NCBI RefSeq assembly: GCF_001439685.1
Contig: NZ_JYLH01000007.1
Coordinates: forward strand, 248,001-312,000
Direction: 5' to 3'
Length of the DNA: 64,000 nucleotides
Source of the DNA: Pseudomonas libanensis
Lineage (GTDB): Bacteria; Pseudomonadota; Gammaproteobacteria; Pseudomonadales; Pseudomonadaceae
Positions 46,668 through 55,288 of this stretch are shown here, one piece after another; the first letter of the stretch is position 1, and every line of letters begins with the position of its first letter. A program made the position numbers and the translations under genes. Below the pieces are notes generated by a model. The model saw nothing but the letters and a program-made list of their open reading frames with translations. It ran no database searches and had not been told where the DNA came from.

Positions 46668-48491
46668 ATGTTTCGCAGATTGCGCGGTATTCCGCTGTTG
46701 GGTTGCCTGCTCGGCAGTATCGGTTGCCACTCGCAGCCGCCTGCCCCGCCGACGATTCAAAAAGGCGATTACGGCGCGATCATCCGTTACCTGCAAGCCC
46801 GCATTCCCAAGGACATGGCGAGGGAAAATGTAGTTGGCTTGTCGATTGCCCTGGTCAACGGCCAGGAGCTGATCTGGGCCCGTGGCTTTGGCGTGGCCGA
46901 TAAGGCCCAGGGCGTGCCGGTCACACCCAACACGGCGTTTCGTGCCGGCGGCATCTCCAAACTGATCACCGCCACCGCGGCGTTGCAACTGGTAGAGCAA
47001 CAACGCCTGGCACTGGATGCGCCGATCCAGCAAACCCTGCGCGAATTCTACGTACGCTCACGCTTTCACAGCGACCAGGCCGAGGCTGACCGTGCGATCA
47101 CCTTGCGGCGTTTGCTCAGCCATCAATCCGGTCTACCCAGCGAACATCTGCGCGACGTGCACAGCACCTACGCCATGGGGCAAATGCCGATGCGCGTATC
47201 GGGCGTGTGGCTGAGCAGCCTGCCAGGTTCCCAGGTGGCTTATTCCAACCTCGGTTATTCACTGGTGGGCGCCGCCATCGAACGCAGCAGCGGCAAAAAT
47301 TTCGAAGCGCAACTGCAAAGCAGCCTGTTCAAACCCTTGCAGATGAACCAGTCCAGTTTCCTCGGCACCGGCGCGCACTTGAGCTTTCGCGCCCGGGGCT
47401 ATGAGGACGGCAACGCGAGCACCGACGCGCAGGTGCGCGACCTCGCCGCCGGCGGCCTGTGGGCCAGCCCCAAGGATCTGAGCCACTATGTACAGATGCT
47501 GTTCGCCAAGGGCAGCTACAAAGGCAACCGGGTGCTGGAAGGCGCCTCGATTGACGCGATGTTCACCCAGCAGAACACCGGCAACGCTTTGGATTTCGAT
47601 TGCCAGATGGGCCTGGGCTGGTTCCTCGCACCCTGTGGTGACGAGCCGATTGGTCCGGGCGTGCGTACCTACCAGCACAGCGGTGGCGGCGACGATTTCG
47701 CCGCGCAATTGACCCTGCTGCCGGACCAGCAACTGGCCGTGATCATCATGGCCAACGACAGCAATGCCGAAGAGATGGTGGTGTCGCTGTCCACTGACAG
47801 CCTGCGCCTGATGCTTGAGGCCCAGACCGGTGACCCCGTCTGCGCCGACGACTGCCAGGCCCCCAGCCACGGCCTCAAGCTGCGTCATGTGCCGGCAGCC
47901 GTTGACCGCAAGCGCCTGGCCGGGTTCTACGCAACCGCGTGGGGGGTGTTCCGCATCAAGGATGACCATGAACGCCTGGCCGGTGAACTGGCCGGCTATG
48001 ACTTCGAGTTATTGCGCGATGACCAAGGCTGGTTGCGCGCGCAGAAAAAGGTGCTCGGTTTCTGGCTCAAGGACCTGGGCGACCTGGGTCGCATCCAGCT
48101 TGATGTAGTGAGAGTTCAAGGCCGGCAGATACTCACTGCGCGCAGTCACGGCCAGCGCATCGCCATTGGCGAGCGCATCGAGGCACCGCCCTTGCCCACG
48201 GCGTGGGCCGACACTATCGGCACCTACCAGGTGCTTAACACCCATGAACCCGACGCGCCATTGAGCGGCATCAGCGTGCGCCTGGAAGAGGGCTTCCTGG
48301 TGATTCGCGGCCAACTGCATGACGAGCCACTGACCGACTACATCCTGCTGCCCGTGGACAACGCCCATGCGGTATTGGCCGGCAGCGGCTACGGCCTGGG
48401 AGACACCGTCAGCCGCCAGATCAACGGCCTGAGTGCTTCGGGCTACTCCTTCAAACGTACGCACTCTCCCCACACCCCCCTGAATTTCTAA
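46668..48491 (+). CDS. class C beta-lactamase-like lipoprotein lacking the catalytic serine
   Basis: This 607-residue protein has a lipoprotein signal ending GSIGC (C20). The beta-lactamase-like domain spans about residues 30-375. The SxxK motif is replaced by G95-I-S-K98 within FRAGGISKLITATAALQLVE, while YSN (192-194) and HSGG (337-340) remain. The expected nucleophile is therefore missing, and the protein may be a binding or inactive relative. The extra 230 residues form a C-terminal beta-rich part seen in some peptidase-like members. A MipA-type gene follows after 16 bases. Confidence 0.85.
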   Translation: MFRRLRGIPLLGCLLGSIGCHSQPPAPPTIQKGDYGAIIRYLQARIPKDMARENVVGLSIALVNGQELIWARGFGVADKAQGVPVTPNTAFRAGGISKLITATAALQLVEQQRLALDAPIQQTLREFYVRSRFHSDQAEADRAITLRRLLSHQSGLPSEHLRDVHSTYAMGQMPMRVSGVWLSSLPGSQVAYSNLGYSLVGAAIERSSGKNFEAQLQSSLFKPLQMNQSSFLGTGAHLSFRARGYEDGNASTDAQVRDLAAGGLWASPKDLSHYVQMLFAKGSYKGNRVLEGASIDAMFTQQNTGNALDFDCQMGLGWFLAPCGDEPIGPGVRTYQHSGGGDDFAAQLTLLPDQQLAVIIMANDSNAEEMVVSLSTDSLRLMLEAQTGDPVCADDCQAPSHGLKLRHVPAAVDRKRLAGFYATAWGVFRIKDDHERLAGELAGYDFELLRDDQGWLRAQKKVLGFWLKDLGDLGRIQLDVVRVQGRQILTARSHGQRIAIGERIEAPPLPTAWADTIGTYQVLNTHEPDAPLSGISVRLEEGFLVIRGQLHDEPLTDYILLPVDNAHAVLAGSGYGLGDTVSRQINGLSASGYSFKRTHSPHTPLNF

Positions 48492-48507
48492 CCAGGAGCA
48501 TCCCCTG

Positions 48508-49299
48508 ATGTACCCAAAGAACCTGTGCCTGTCATTCACCTCCTTGTGGCTGCTGGCCACTGCCGGCACGGCCCTGGCCGAAGACTGGCAATACAGTCTC
48601 AAGGCCGGCGTGGCCAATGCGCCCCGCTACAGCGGCAGCGATGAACGCATGACAGCCCCCGTGCTGGGCGGCAAAATCGTCAGCCCCTGGGGTATCTTCC
48701 TCGACACCGACACGGGCCTGGGCTGGGGCTATGAAGGTAATGCCTTGAGCCTCAGCGCCTACGTCGGCGCAAGCGATTCTCGCAAAGATAAAAACCAAAG
48801 CATGCATGCCGGCTCCAAACGCCTCAAAGGCATGGGCGAAATCAAATCACGCCCGCAATTGGGCATGAGCGCAGCCTACAACCTCGGTGGTGTGATTATC
48901 GGCGCCACCCTGGAACACGCGCTCAAGGAAGATGACCACAAAGACACCGGCAAGGCCTACACCCGCCTGGAGCTGAGCCTGGGCACCAATCTGTATGAAG
49001 GCCGCTTCGGCTCTGTCGATGCCAGCCTCAACAGCCACTTCGGCGACCGCGACTACCTGCAGACCTGGTACGGCGTGACCACCGGCCAGGCCGCCCGCAG
49101 CCGCTTCAAGGAATACAAGGCCGCAGGCGGCAATATCAGCAATGGCATGAACCTGGTGTGGAGCTTGCCGATCAACGAGCACACTCAGTTCTCCACCTTG
49201 CTGGATGTGCAGTACCTGGCGGATAAAGCGGGCAAGAGCCCGATTGTGGAGCGGCGCTTGCAGACGTCGGTGATGGGGATGGTGGAATACACCTTCTGA
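48508..49299 (+). CDS. MipA/OmpV-family outer membrane protein
   Basis: This 263-residue precursor has a signal peptide ending GTALA. The mature part is a beta-barrel rich in alternating strands and ends VMGMVEYTF with terminal phenylalanine, as outer-membrane proteins do. APRYSGSDERMTAPVLGGK is typical of MipA/OmpV. MipA links lytic transglycosylase and penicillin-binding protein in E. coli, which fits the neighbouring beta-lactamase-like protein. An AGGAGC-type ribosome site precedes it. Confidence 0.88.
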   Translation: MYPKNLCLSFTSLWLLATAGTALAEDWQYSLKAGVANAPRYSGSDERMTAPVLGGKIVSPWGIFLDTDTGLGWGYEGNALSLSAYVGASDSRKDKNQSMHAGSKRLKGMGEIKSRPQLGMSAAYNLGGVIIGATLEHALKEDDHKDTGKAYTRLELSLGTNLYEGRFGSVDASLNSHFGDRDYLQTWYGVTTGQAARSRFKEYKAAGGNISNGMNLVWSLPINEHTQFSTLLDVQYLADKAGKSPIVERRLQTSVMGMVEYTF

Positions 49300-49321
49300 T
49301 TCAAGTTGGTAACCCAATCAG

Positions 49322-49353
49322 AATGTGGAAGGGGGCTTGCTCCCTCCCACATT
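49322..49353. terminator. terminator-like palindrome
   Basis: AATGTGGAAGGGGGCTTGC...TCCCTCCCACATT forms an imperfect hairpin between the convergent MipA and sensor kinase genes. It may end both transcripts. Confidence 0.55.
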
Positions 49354-49378
49354 TAGCCTGCGCAGTATTCAAAAAGTG

Positions 49379-50656
49379 TTACTCGGCATACGCCCAGGTC
49401 ATCCGGAATGACGCCCCGCCCCACTCCGAGTCCAGCACTTGCACCTGCCCGCCATGCCATTGACTCACGCGCTTGACCAGTGCCAGACCCAGGCCAAAGC
49501 CGCCGGTGCGGCGGTCGCGGCTGGTGTCGAGGCGCAGGAAGGGTTCGAAGATCTTGGTGCGGCCCTCCAGCGGTACGCCCGGACCGTCGTCATTGACCCG
49601 CACTTCGTAACCGCTGCCGAACTTGACCAGCGACACCTCCACACGGCGGTCGGCATAACGAATGGCGTTGCGCAACAGGTTGATCACTGCGCGCGCCATA
49701 AAGCGTGGCTCGATCCGGATAAAGTCGACCTCACAGGTGCGCAGTGACAACTGCACCCCTTCCGCCTCGGCCTCCAGGGCCACGCTGCCAATGACGCTGT
49801 CGAGCCAGCTGTGGGCCTCGATATTCTCGCGGGTCACCTGGGTGGCGCCGCGCTCCAGGCTGGCATAGGTCAACAGCTCGGAAACCATTTCCTCCAGCTC
49901 CCCCAGGTCGGCGTACATGTCGCTGATCAGCTCACGGCTCTGGCGTGGATCACTTTGCTGCCTGAGCTGATCGAGCTCGAACGACAAACGCGCAATCGGT
50001 GTGCGCAATTCATGGGACACGGCATTGGTTAGTTCGCGCTGGTTGGCGATCAGGCTTTCGATGCGCTCGGCCATCTGGTTGAAGTGCCCGGCCAGTTCGC
50101 GCACGGTGGAACGACGCGGCAGCAGGATGCGCGAACCGAGGTCGTTGTCACCAAAGCGTTGCGCGGCCAGGCGGATGTGCTCCAGGTCGCGCCAGTGCGG
50201 GCGCACCCAGAAATACAGGACAACGGCCAGGCTCACGCCCAGAAAGCCATAGGCCCACAGGTACAGCCATTTGGGTTCTTCCGGCAGTTGTATCTCAAGC
50301 AATTGCGGGCCGTTGTCGATGGGCGCCAGGAATTTCATGAAGTCCTCGCGCACCACCACCTGGTCATTGGCCAGGAGCTTCTGTTCGCGCTCGCTCAGGT
50401 GCTGGGCGTCGCGCGGCACCAGTTGCAGGCGCAAACCATAATGCGGTTGCAGCTCAGCCAGGCGTGCCTGGCGCGCGTCACCCCGCACCGGTCGCAGTTG
50501 TTCCACCAACGCCCAGGCCGGGCCGCGCAGGGCTTCACGGTTATAGGTCTCGTTGGACTCTGGCATGTACGCGTCCAGGCCGTAGTTAACCAGCCAGATC
50601 GACCCGGCCAGGCCGAGCGCGAGGATGACATAGAGGCGCAGATACAAGCGCAGCAT
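49379..50656 (-). CDS. sensor histidine kinase, RstB-like
   Basis: This 425-residue protein has two membrane segments (about 5-25 and 133-153) that bound a periplasmic sensor, then HAMP, a phospho-acceptor histidine in NAVSHELRTPIARLSFELDQ, and an ATPase domain with NLLRNAIRYADRRVEVS, VNDDGPGVP and GGFGLGLALVKRV. Its ATG directly follows the TAG stop of the response regulator. It most resembles RstB; the signal is unknown. Confidence 0.9.
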   Translation of the reverse strand: MLRLYLRLYVILALGLAGSIWLVNYGLDAYMPESNETYNREALRGPAWALVEQLRPVRGDARQARLAELQPHYGLRLQLVPRDAQHLSEREQKLLANDQVVVREDFMKFLAPIDNGPQLLEIQLPEEPKWLYLWAYGFLGVSLAVVLYFWVRPHWRDLEHIRLAAQRFGDNDLGSRILLPRRSTVRELAGHFNQMAERIESLIANQRELTNAVSHELRTPIARLSFELDQLRQQSDPRQSRELISDMYADLGELEEMVSELLTYASLERGATQVTRENIEAHSWLDSVIGSVALEAEAEGVQLSLRTCEVDFIRIEPRFMARAVINLLRNAIRYADRRVEVSLVKFGSGYEVRVNDDGPGVPLEGRTKIFEPFLRLDTSRDRRTGGFGLGLALVKRVSQWHGGQVQVLDSEWGGASFRMTWAYAE

Positions 50657-51364
50657 CTAGGCCTCCCACGCGAACGGATTGAACAGGTAACCCTTGCCCC
50701 AGATGGTCTTGATGCACACCGGCTCGCGGGGGTTGTCGTTGAGCTTGCCGCGCAATTTGCTGATATAGACGTCGACGCTGCGATTGAGGCCGTCGAAGGC
50801 AATGCCGCGCATGCGATTGAGGATGTCATCGCGCGAAAGAATCTTGCCCGAGCTGCTGGCCAGCAACCACAGCAGCTCGAACTCCATGGTGGTGAGGTCA
50901 ATGTTCTCGCCACCCAGGCTGACCACCCGGCAACTGCGATCGATCGACAAGCGGCCGAATTCCAGGGCACCGCGCACCGTCGGTTCGGGCGCTTGACGGC
51001 GTTGCAAGGCGCGCAGGCGAGCCAGCAGCACCGGCGGTTTGATCGGCTTGATCACGTAATCGTCAGCGCCGGACTCAAGGCCGAGGATATGGTCCAGGTC
51101 ATCTTCCTTGGCGGTGAGGATCACAATGGGCGTATCCGACACATTGCGAATCTCACGGCATACATGCAACCCGCTCTGGCCCGGCAGCATCAAGTCGAGC
51201 ACGACAATCTTCGGCTTGAACTCAATGAACGCCCCCAAGGCTTTATCGCCCCGGTGGACCACCCGTACCTCAAAACCATGTTGCGATAGAAAATGTGCGA
51301 TCAGCCCTGCCAGCTTCTCATCGTCCTCAACGAGCAGGACCTTGCCCAGACCCAGGTTTTCCAT
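50657..51364 (-). CDS. OmpR-family response regulator, RstA-like
   Basis: This 235-residue protein has a receiver domain (VLLVEDDEKLAGLIAHFLSQ, phospho-acceptor aspartate in KIVVLDLMLPGQSG, K in ILTAKEDD) and a C-terminal winged helix (MRGIAFDGLNRSVDVYISKL). It is the first gene of the operon with the kinase downstream, which is the usual order for RstA/B. Confidence 0.92.
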   Translation of the reverse strand: MENLGLGKVLLVEDDEKLAGLIAHFLSQHGFEVRVVHRGDKALGAFIEFKPKIVVLDLMLPGQSGLHVCREIRNVSDTPIVILTAKEDDLDHILGLESGADDYVIKPIKPPVLLARLRALQRRQAPEPTVRGALEFGRLSIDRSCRVVSLGGENIDLTTMEFELLWLLASSSGKILSRDDILNRMRGIAFDGLNRSVDVYISKLRGKLNDNPREPVCIKTIWGKGYLFNPFAWEA

Positions 51365-51521
51365 AAGTTCTCAGTGTGGATAGGCGGATTGAAGTGTGGG
51401 CATTATAGGTGGCAAGCTGGCCAACAGAAGCCGCTGGCCAGTACGTGCCGACTAAGCTTCATGCTTTTAAGAGTTTTTAACAAATAACCTGCAATCTTTT
51501 ACGCCATTCACAGGGAGTTCC

Positions 51522-52721
51522 ATGCGCAAGGATTACCTGGCGTTCTTCGTTTCGCTGTTCCTGTCACGGCTGGCCGACCAGATCCTGCTGTTCATCGTGC
51601 CGCTGATCGTATTCCAGACCACCAAGAGCGTGTCATGGGCGGGCCTGGCATTCTTTGTCGAGTCGCTGCCGCGCTACCTGGCGTTTCCGGTGTGCGGAGC
51701 GCTCTGCGACAGGTTTTCACCGGTGCGCATCCTGCATATCAGCCAGGTGTACCGGGCATTGGCCTGTGTGGTGGCGGTGGGGCTGTATGGACTGTTCGAC
51801 GGCATCCATTGGTTGGTGATCCTGTCCGCCGTGTGCGGAGTATTGACCACCCAGGGCATCATGGCGCGGGAAGTGGTGATGCCGCATATCTTCCAGCATT
51901 ACACCTACGCCAAGACCTTGTCCTACTCACAGATCGCCGATCAAAGCGGCCTGGTGCTCGGGCCGTTGCTGGCAGCGCTGATGCTGGAAGTCTGGGCGTG
52001 GCCCTGGGTAGTGCTCGGTGTCGCCGCACTGTTTGTGCTGGCTGACCTGGCAATGCTGACCTGGCAGCGCAACACCACGGTGAACCTGAAGATCCATGAG
52101 CAGCACCCGGGTATCTGGCTGCAACCCCTGCGCACCGCGTTCGGCCACATCCGCAGCCGGGTGGAGTTGAAACGCATCATCACCCTGGCGGTCGGCGTGA
52201 ATCTGATTGTCGGGGTGACGCTGGCCACTTCGGCCGCGATGGTCACCGGTCATTACGCCGCCGACAAGGATGCCTACGCCCTGCTGCAAGCCGCCGGCGC
52301 GCTGGTCACCATCATGATTCTGTTTTATCTGGCGCGCTCATCATTGCCGCTGAAGGTAATGGGCGGGCTGTCGTATTCGATGATTGCCGTCGGCGCGCTG
52401 ATCACCGCGATCAGTCCCGGCGTGTGGGCCTACGCAGTGGGGTTCCTGCTGGTGACCGGCTTCGACAAGATGTTCAACCTGTACCTGCGCAGCACCCGTC
52501 AACGGGTCATTCCAGTACAGGATTTCGGCAAGACGGTGGGTGTGATCACCTTGCTCAACAACCTGGCCCAGCCATTGGCGGGCCTGATGATTGCTGTGCT
52601 GGCAGCGCCCTTGGGCATGCGAACGGTGATCCTGCTGCTGGCCGGCATCACCGCCTTGCTCGGTGTGGCCGTGGCCTCAGGCTGGCACGCCACTGTGAAA
52701 GCGGAACTCGATGTCGGGTGA
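51522..52721 (+). CDS. MFS-like transporter
   Basis: This 399-residue protein has about 12 hydrophobic segments and an early FVSLFLSRLADQILLFIVPL, a pattern of the MFS_3/enterobactin-exporter-like group. The 3' end overlaps the converging miaE gene by 45 bases. The substrate is unknown. Confidence 0.83.
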   Translation: MRKDYLAFFVSLFLSRLADQILLFIVPLIVFQTTKSVSWAGLAFFVESLPRYLAFPVCGALCDRFSPVRILHISQVYRALACVVAVGLYGLFDGIHWLVILSAVCGVLTTQGIMAREVVMPHIFQHYTYAKTLSYSQIADQSGLVLGPLLAALMLEVWAWPWVVLGVAALFVLADLAMLTWQRNTTVNLKIHEQHPGIWLQPLRTAFGHIRSRVELKRIITLAVGVNLIVGVTLATSAAMVTGHYAADKDAYALLQAAGALVTIMILFYLARSSLPLKVMGGLSYSMIAVGALITAISPGVWAYAVGFLLVTGFDKMFNLYLRSTRQRVIPVQDFGKTVGVITLLNNLAQPLAGLMIAVLAAPLGMRTVILLLAGITALLGVAVASGWHATVKAELDVG

Positions 52722-53279
52722 TTCGATCAGTTCCTGCTCGGCCGCCCTCACCCGCTCGATGACCTGGGCGATGTCCTTGGTGTCGCCATATTGGTACGCC
52801 AGCTTCAAGTACCCCTGGAAGTGCCGCGCCTCGCTTTTGAGCAAGCAGAAGTAGAACTTGCCGAGTTCTTCGTCCAGGTGCGGCACCAACGCTTCGAAAC
52901 GCTCGCAACTGCGTGCTTCGATAAAAGCGCCGACCACCAGGGTGTCCACCAGCTTGACCGGCTCATGGCTGCGCACCACCTTGCGCAAGCCGGAGGCATA
53001 ACGGCCGGCGTGCAGTTGGCGCAGCTCGACCTTGCGTTTTTTCATCAGGCGCATGACTTGCTCATGGTGCACCAGCTCTTCGCGGGCCAGGCGCGACATC
53101 ATGTTGATCAGGTCAACATGGCCGTGATACTTGGCCATCAGGCTCAGGGCGGTGCTGGCCGCTTTGAATTCGCAGTTCTTGTGGTCGATCAGCAGGGTGT
53201 CCTGATCGGCCAGGGCAGCCTGCACCCACGCGTCAGGGGTGCGGCAGCCGAGGAATTCATGGATTTCGGGCAGGTTCAT
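52677..53279 (-). CDS. miaE: tRNA-(ms2io6A)-hydroxylase MiaE
   Basis: This 200-residue diiron enzyme closely follows Pseudomonas MiaE: PEIHEFLGCRTPDAWVQAAL, DHKNCEFKAASTALSLMAKY, then REELVHHEQV, EARSCERFEALVPHLDEELG and EARHFQGYL supply Glu and His iron ligands. It hydroxylates the isopentenyl group of ms2i6A at position 37 of tRNAs. The ATG at 53279 matches the family start; an in-frame TTG and a GTG lie just before it. Confidence 0.92.
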   Translation of the reverse strand: MNLPEIHEFLGCRTPDAWVQAALADQDTLLIDHKNCEFKAASTALSLMAKYHGHVDLINMMSRLAREELVHHEQVMRLMKKRKVELRQLHAGRYASGLRKVVRSHEPVKLVDTLVVGAFIEARSCERFEALVPHLDEELGKFYFCLLKSEARHFQGYLKLAYQYGDTKDIAQVIERVRAAEQELIESPDIEFRFHSGVPA

Positions 53280-53352
53280 CGGGCTCACGGGCAAAGGGTC
53301 ACAAAAGGCCGCCGATTATACCGACCCCGTCGAAGACCACCAGCCACCGGCC

Positions 53353-53366
53353 TTGATGTGTATCAA
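53353..53366 (+). promoter_or_regulatory. Anr/FNR box
   Basis: TTGAT-GTGT-ATCAA is a perfect match to the FNR/Anr consensus dyad. A -10-like TATAGT follows at 53390-53395, which puts the box centre near -42, the class II activation position. The universal stress gene starts at 53427. Confidence 0.75.
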
Positions 53367-53426
53367 CATGACGTCTGGCGGGCAGCAACTATAGTTGTTG
53401 CACGCCCTTTCCTGGAGATCCCGATC

Positions 53427-54290
53427 ATGCAAGCCATCCGCAGCATCCTGGTGGTCATCGAGCCCGAACATTCGGAAAGCCTGGCCCTCAAGCGCGCCAA
53501 GCTGATCGCCGGGGTAACCGACGCACACTTGCACCTGCTGGTCTGCGACAAGAACCACGAGCATTCGGCGCTGTTGAGCGTGCTCAAGGAAGGTTTAAGG
53601 AACGACGGCTACAGCGTCTCCACCGAACAGGCCTGGAACGACAGCCTGCATGAAACCATCATCGATGTGCAGCAAGCCGAGGGCTGCGGCCTGGTGATCA
53701 AGCAACACTTTCCCGACAGCCCGCTGAAAAAGGCCCTGCTGACGCCGGCGGACTGGAAACTGCTGCGCTATTGCCCAACGCCGGTGCTGCTGGTCAAGAC
53801 CGCCACACCATGGGCCGGCGGGGTGATTCTGGCGGCCATCGATGTGGGCAACACCGACGGCGAACACCGCTCGCTGCACAATTCGATCATCGACCACGGC
53901 TTTGATATCGCCAGCCTGGCCAAGGCGCAGCTGCATGTGATCAGCGCCCACCCGTCGCCAATGCTGTCGGCGGCGGATCCGACCTTCCAGCTCAAGGAAA
54001 CCATCGAGGCGCGCTATCGTGAGCAGTGCAAGGCATTCCAGGCTGAATTCGACGTAGACGACAGGCACCTGCATATCGAGGAAGGCCCCGCCGATGTGCT
54101 GATCCCACATATTGCCCATCGACTGCAGGCGGCGGTGACCATTATCGGCACGGTGGCGCGCACGGGGATTTCCGGGGCGTTGATCGGCAATACCGCAGAA
54201 GTGGTGCTGGATGCGGTGCAAAGCGATGTGCTGGTGCTAAAGCCGAAAACGCTCATGGATCATCTGGAAAAGCTGGCGACCAAACCCTGA
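53427..54290 (+). CDS. tandem universal stress protein
   Basis: This 287-residue protein contains two UspA domains (about 3-145 and 150-280). The second has the ATP-binding-like GTVARTGISGALIGNTAEVV; the first lacks a clear copy. In P. aeruginosa the equivalent (PA1789) is Anr-dependent and belongs to the low-oxygen survival set. GGAG precedes the ATG. The upstream Anr box agrees. Confidence 0.9.
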   Translation: MQAIRSILVVIEPEHSESLALKRAKLIAGVTDAHLHLLVCDKNHEHSALLSVLKEGLRNDGYSVSTEQAWNDSLHETIIDVQQAEGCGLVIKQHFPDSPLKKALLTPADWKLLRYCPTPVLLVKTATPWAGGVILAAIDVGNTDGEHRSLHNSIIDHGFDIASLAKAQLHVISAHPSPMLSAADPTFQLKETIEARYREQCKAFQAEFDVDDRHLHIEEGPADVLIPHIAHRLQAAVTIIGTVARTGISGALIGNTAEVVLDAVQSDVLVLKPKTLMDHLEKLATKP

Positions 54291-54319
54291 CACCACCTCT
54301 TCAGGCAATGGAAATCAAC

Positions 54320-54408
54320 TGTGGGAGCTGGCTTGCCTGCGATTGCGGTGGGTCAGCTGGCGCATTTGCTCCTGATACACCGTTATCGCAGGCAAGCCAG
54401 CTCCCACA
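54320..54408. repeat. intergenic inverted repeat (REP-like)
   Basis: TGTGGGAGCTGGCTTGCCTG and GGCAAGCCAGCTCCCACA close on a 50-base centre between the convergent usp and DUF1289 genes. Confidence 0.85.
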
Positions 54409-54421
54409 TTGATCTCGCCAG

Positions 54422-54892
54422 TCAGTGCCCCAGCGCATCTTTCAAAAACCCCGGCGCGATATAGCGCTGGTAATGCGCCTCGGACAAGATAAAGAACTCC
54501 CGATCAATGGCATCGCGCAGTTCCGGCAGCGCCCAGTCGCGAAACTCCGGCAACAGCACCATGCCATAGGCCTCCAGGTTATTGATCACCCGCGCCCCGC
54601 GTGCAATCAACTGGTAGGCCCAGCAATACTCGGACTGGTGCGGCACAAAGCGAATCTTGCGTTGCTCCAACTGCCCGCGCAGGGTCTTGGGGTCGAAAAC
54701 CTCCACTTTGCCGGCCATGACCTGCACCAACAGCTGCTCAAGCCTGAGCCAGACCGCGCGTTTCTCTTCTTCGTTATAGCCGTTCCACTGGATCACTTCA
54801 TGGTGGAAGCGCTTGCAGCCGCGGCACACGAGATCGCCGTAGACCGTGGAGCACAGGCCGACGCAGGGGGTCTTGATGGTTTGGTTGGGCAT
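54422..54892 (-). CDS. DUF1289 cysteine-rich protein
   Basis: This 156-residue protein starts with the four-cysteine DUF1289 motif (C10, C14, C23, C26: TPCVGLCSTVYGDLVCRGC), likely a metal site, followed by RFHHEVIQWNGYNEEEKRAV. The C-terminal 90 residues are a helical extension beyond the basic domain. It matches PA1788 by position, divergent from acnB. Function unknown. Confidence 0.87.
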   Translation of the reverse strand: MPNQTIKTPCVGLCSTVYGDLVCRGCKRFHHEVIQWNGYNEEEKRAVWLRLEQLLVQVMAGKVEVFDPKTLRGQLEQRKIRFVPHQSEYCWAYQLIARGARVINNLEAYGMVLLPEFRDWALPELRDAIDREFFILSEAHYQRYIAPGFLKDALGH

Positions 54893-54978
54893 GGTCAACA
54901 ACACGCAAATCAGCGAAACAGTGCGCCATGTTAGCCCTTTGTCTAAGGTTGATCACCCAGCAAACTTGGCCAGGCAAC

Positions 54979-55007
54979 TTACCTTTAGATTTTTTTTGCC
55001 GTAGAAT
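54979..55007 (+). promoter_or_regulatory. possible sigma-70 promoter of acnB
   Basis: TTACCT (54979-54984) and TAGAAT (55002-55007) are 17 bases apart, which would start the transcript near 55014, ahead of the structured leader. The -35 match is weak. Confidence 0.4.
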
Positions 55008-55040
55008 CACCCGGCCTTGTAAGGCGCCAATAATCCGCTG

Positions 55041-55176
55041 GAAGCTGTTTTCAAAGCGTCACGAGCACAGTCGTTCCTTCAGAACGGTGTTGGCGTGGGC
55101 TCGACCCGGTAGGTCAGAACCCGCGCCAACCCTCATCAGCTCCGTTCTGCAGGCGTAAAACTTTGAAAGCAGCTTC
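55041..55176 (+). ncRNA. structured leader RNA upstream of acnB
   Basis: Four nested or stacked stems can be drawn by eye. P1 is 55041-55056 with 55161-55176, 16 pairs with a single G-U. P2 is CAGAACGG 55080-55087 with CCGTTCTG 55142-55149. P3 is 55089-55099 with 55120-55130, 11 pairs. P4 is GACC 55103-55106 with GGTC 55112-55115. A further ACGGCA/TGCCGT pair (55189/55235) lies after it. The element ends 112 bases before the acnB start. It may be a cis-regulatory leader or a separate small RNA. Confidence 0.65.
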
Positions 55177-55185
55177 TGTAAAGGA

Positions 55186-55254
55186 ATGACGGCAGCGCTG
55201 GCTTTGCGGCTCAAAAAGCCCCCGAGCGCATGCGTGCCGTTCACGCCTGGATGA
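55186..55254 (+). CDS. possible short upstream ORF in the acnB leader
   Basis: An ATG at 55186 opens 22 codons ([20 protein letters not shown], then PG) and stops at 55252. AAAGGA sits directly before the ATG, too close for a normal ribosome site. It could be a chance ORF. Confidence 0.2.
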   Translation: MTAALALRLKKPPSACVPFTPG

Positions 55255-55288
55255 GCGTCCCGTGGGACCACTGATGAGGGTAATAACT

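Noticed and set aside
52791..53426. Long 5' extension of the universal stress frame
   Set aside because: The extension lies antisense to miaE; the ribosome site and Anr promoter place the start at 53427.
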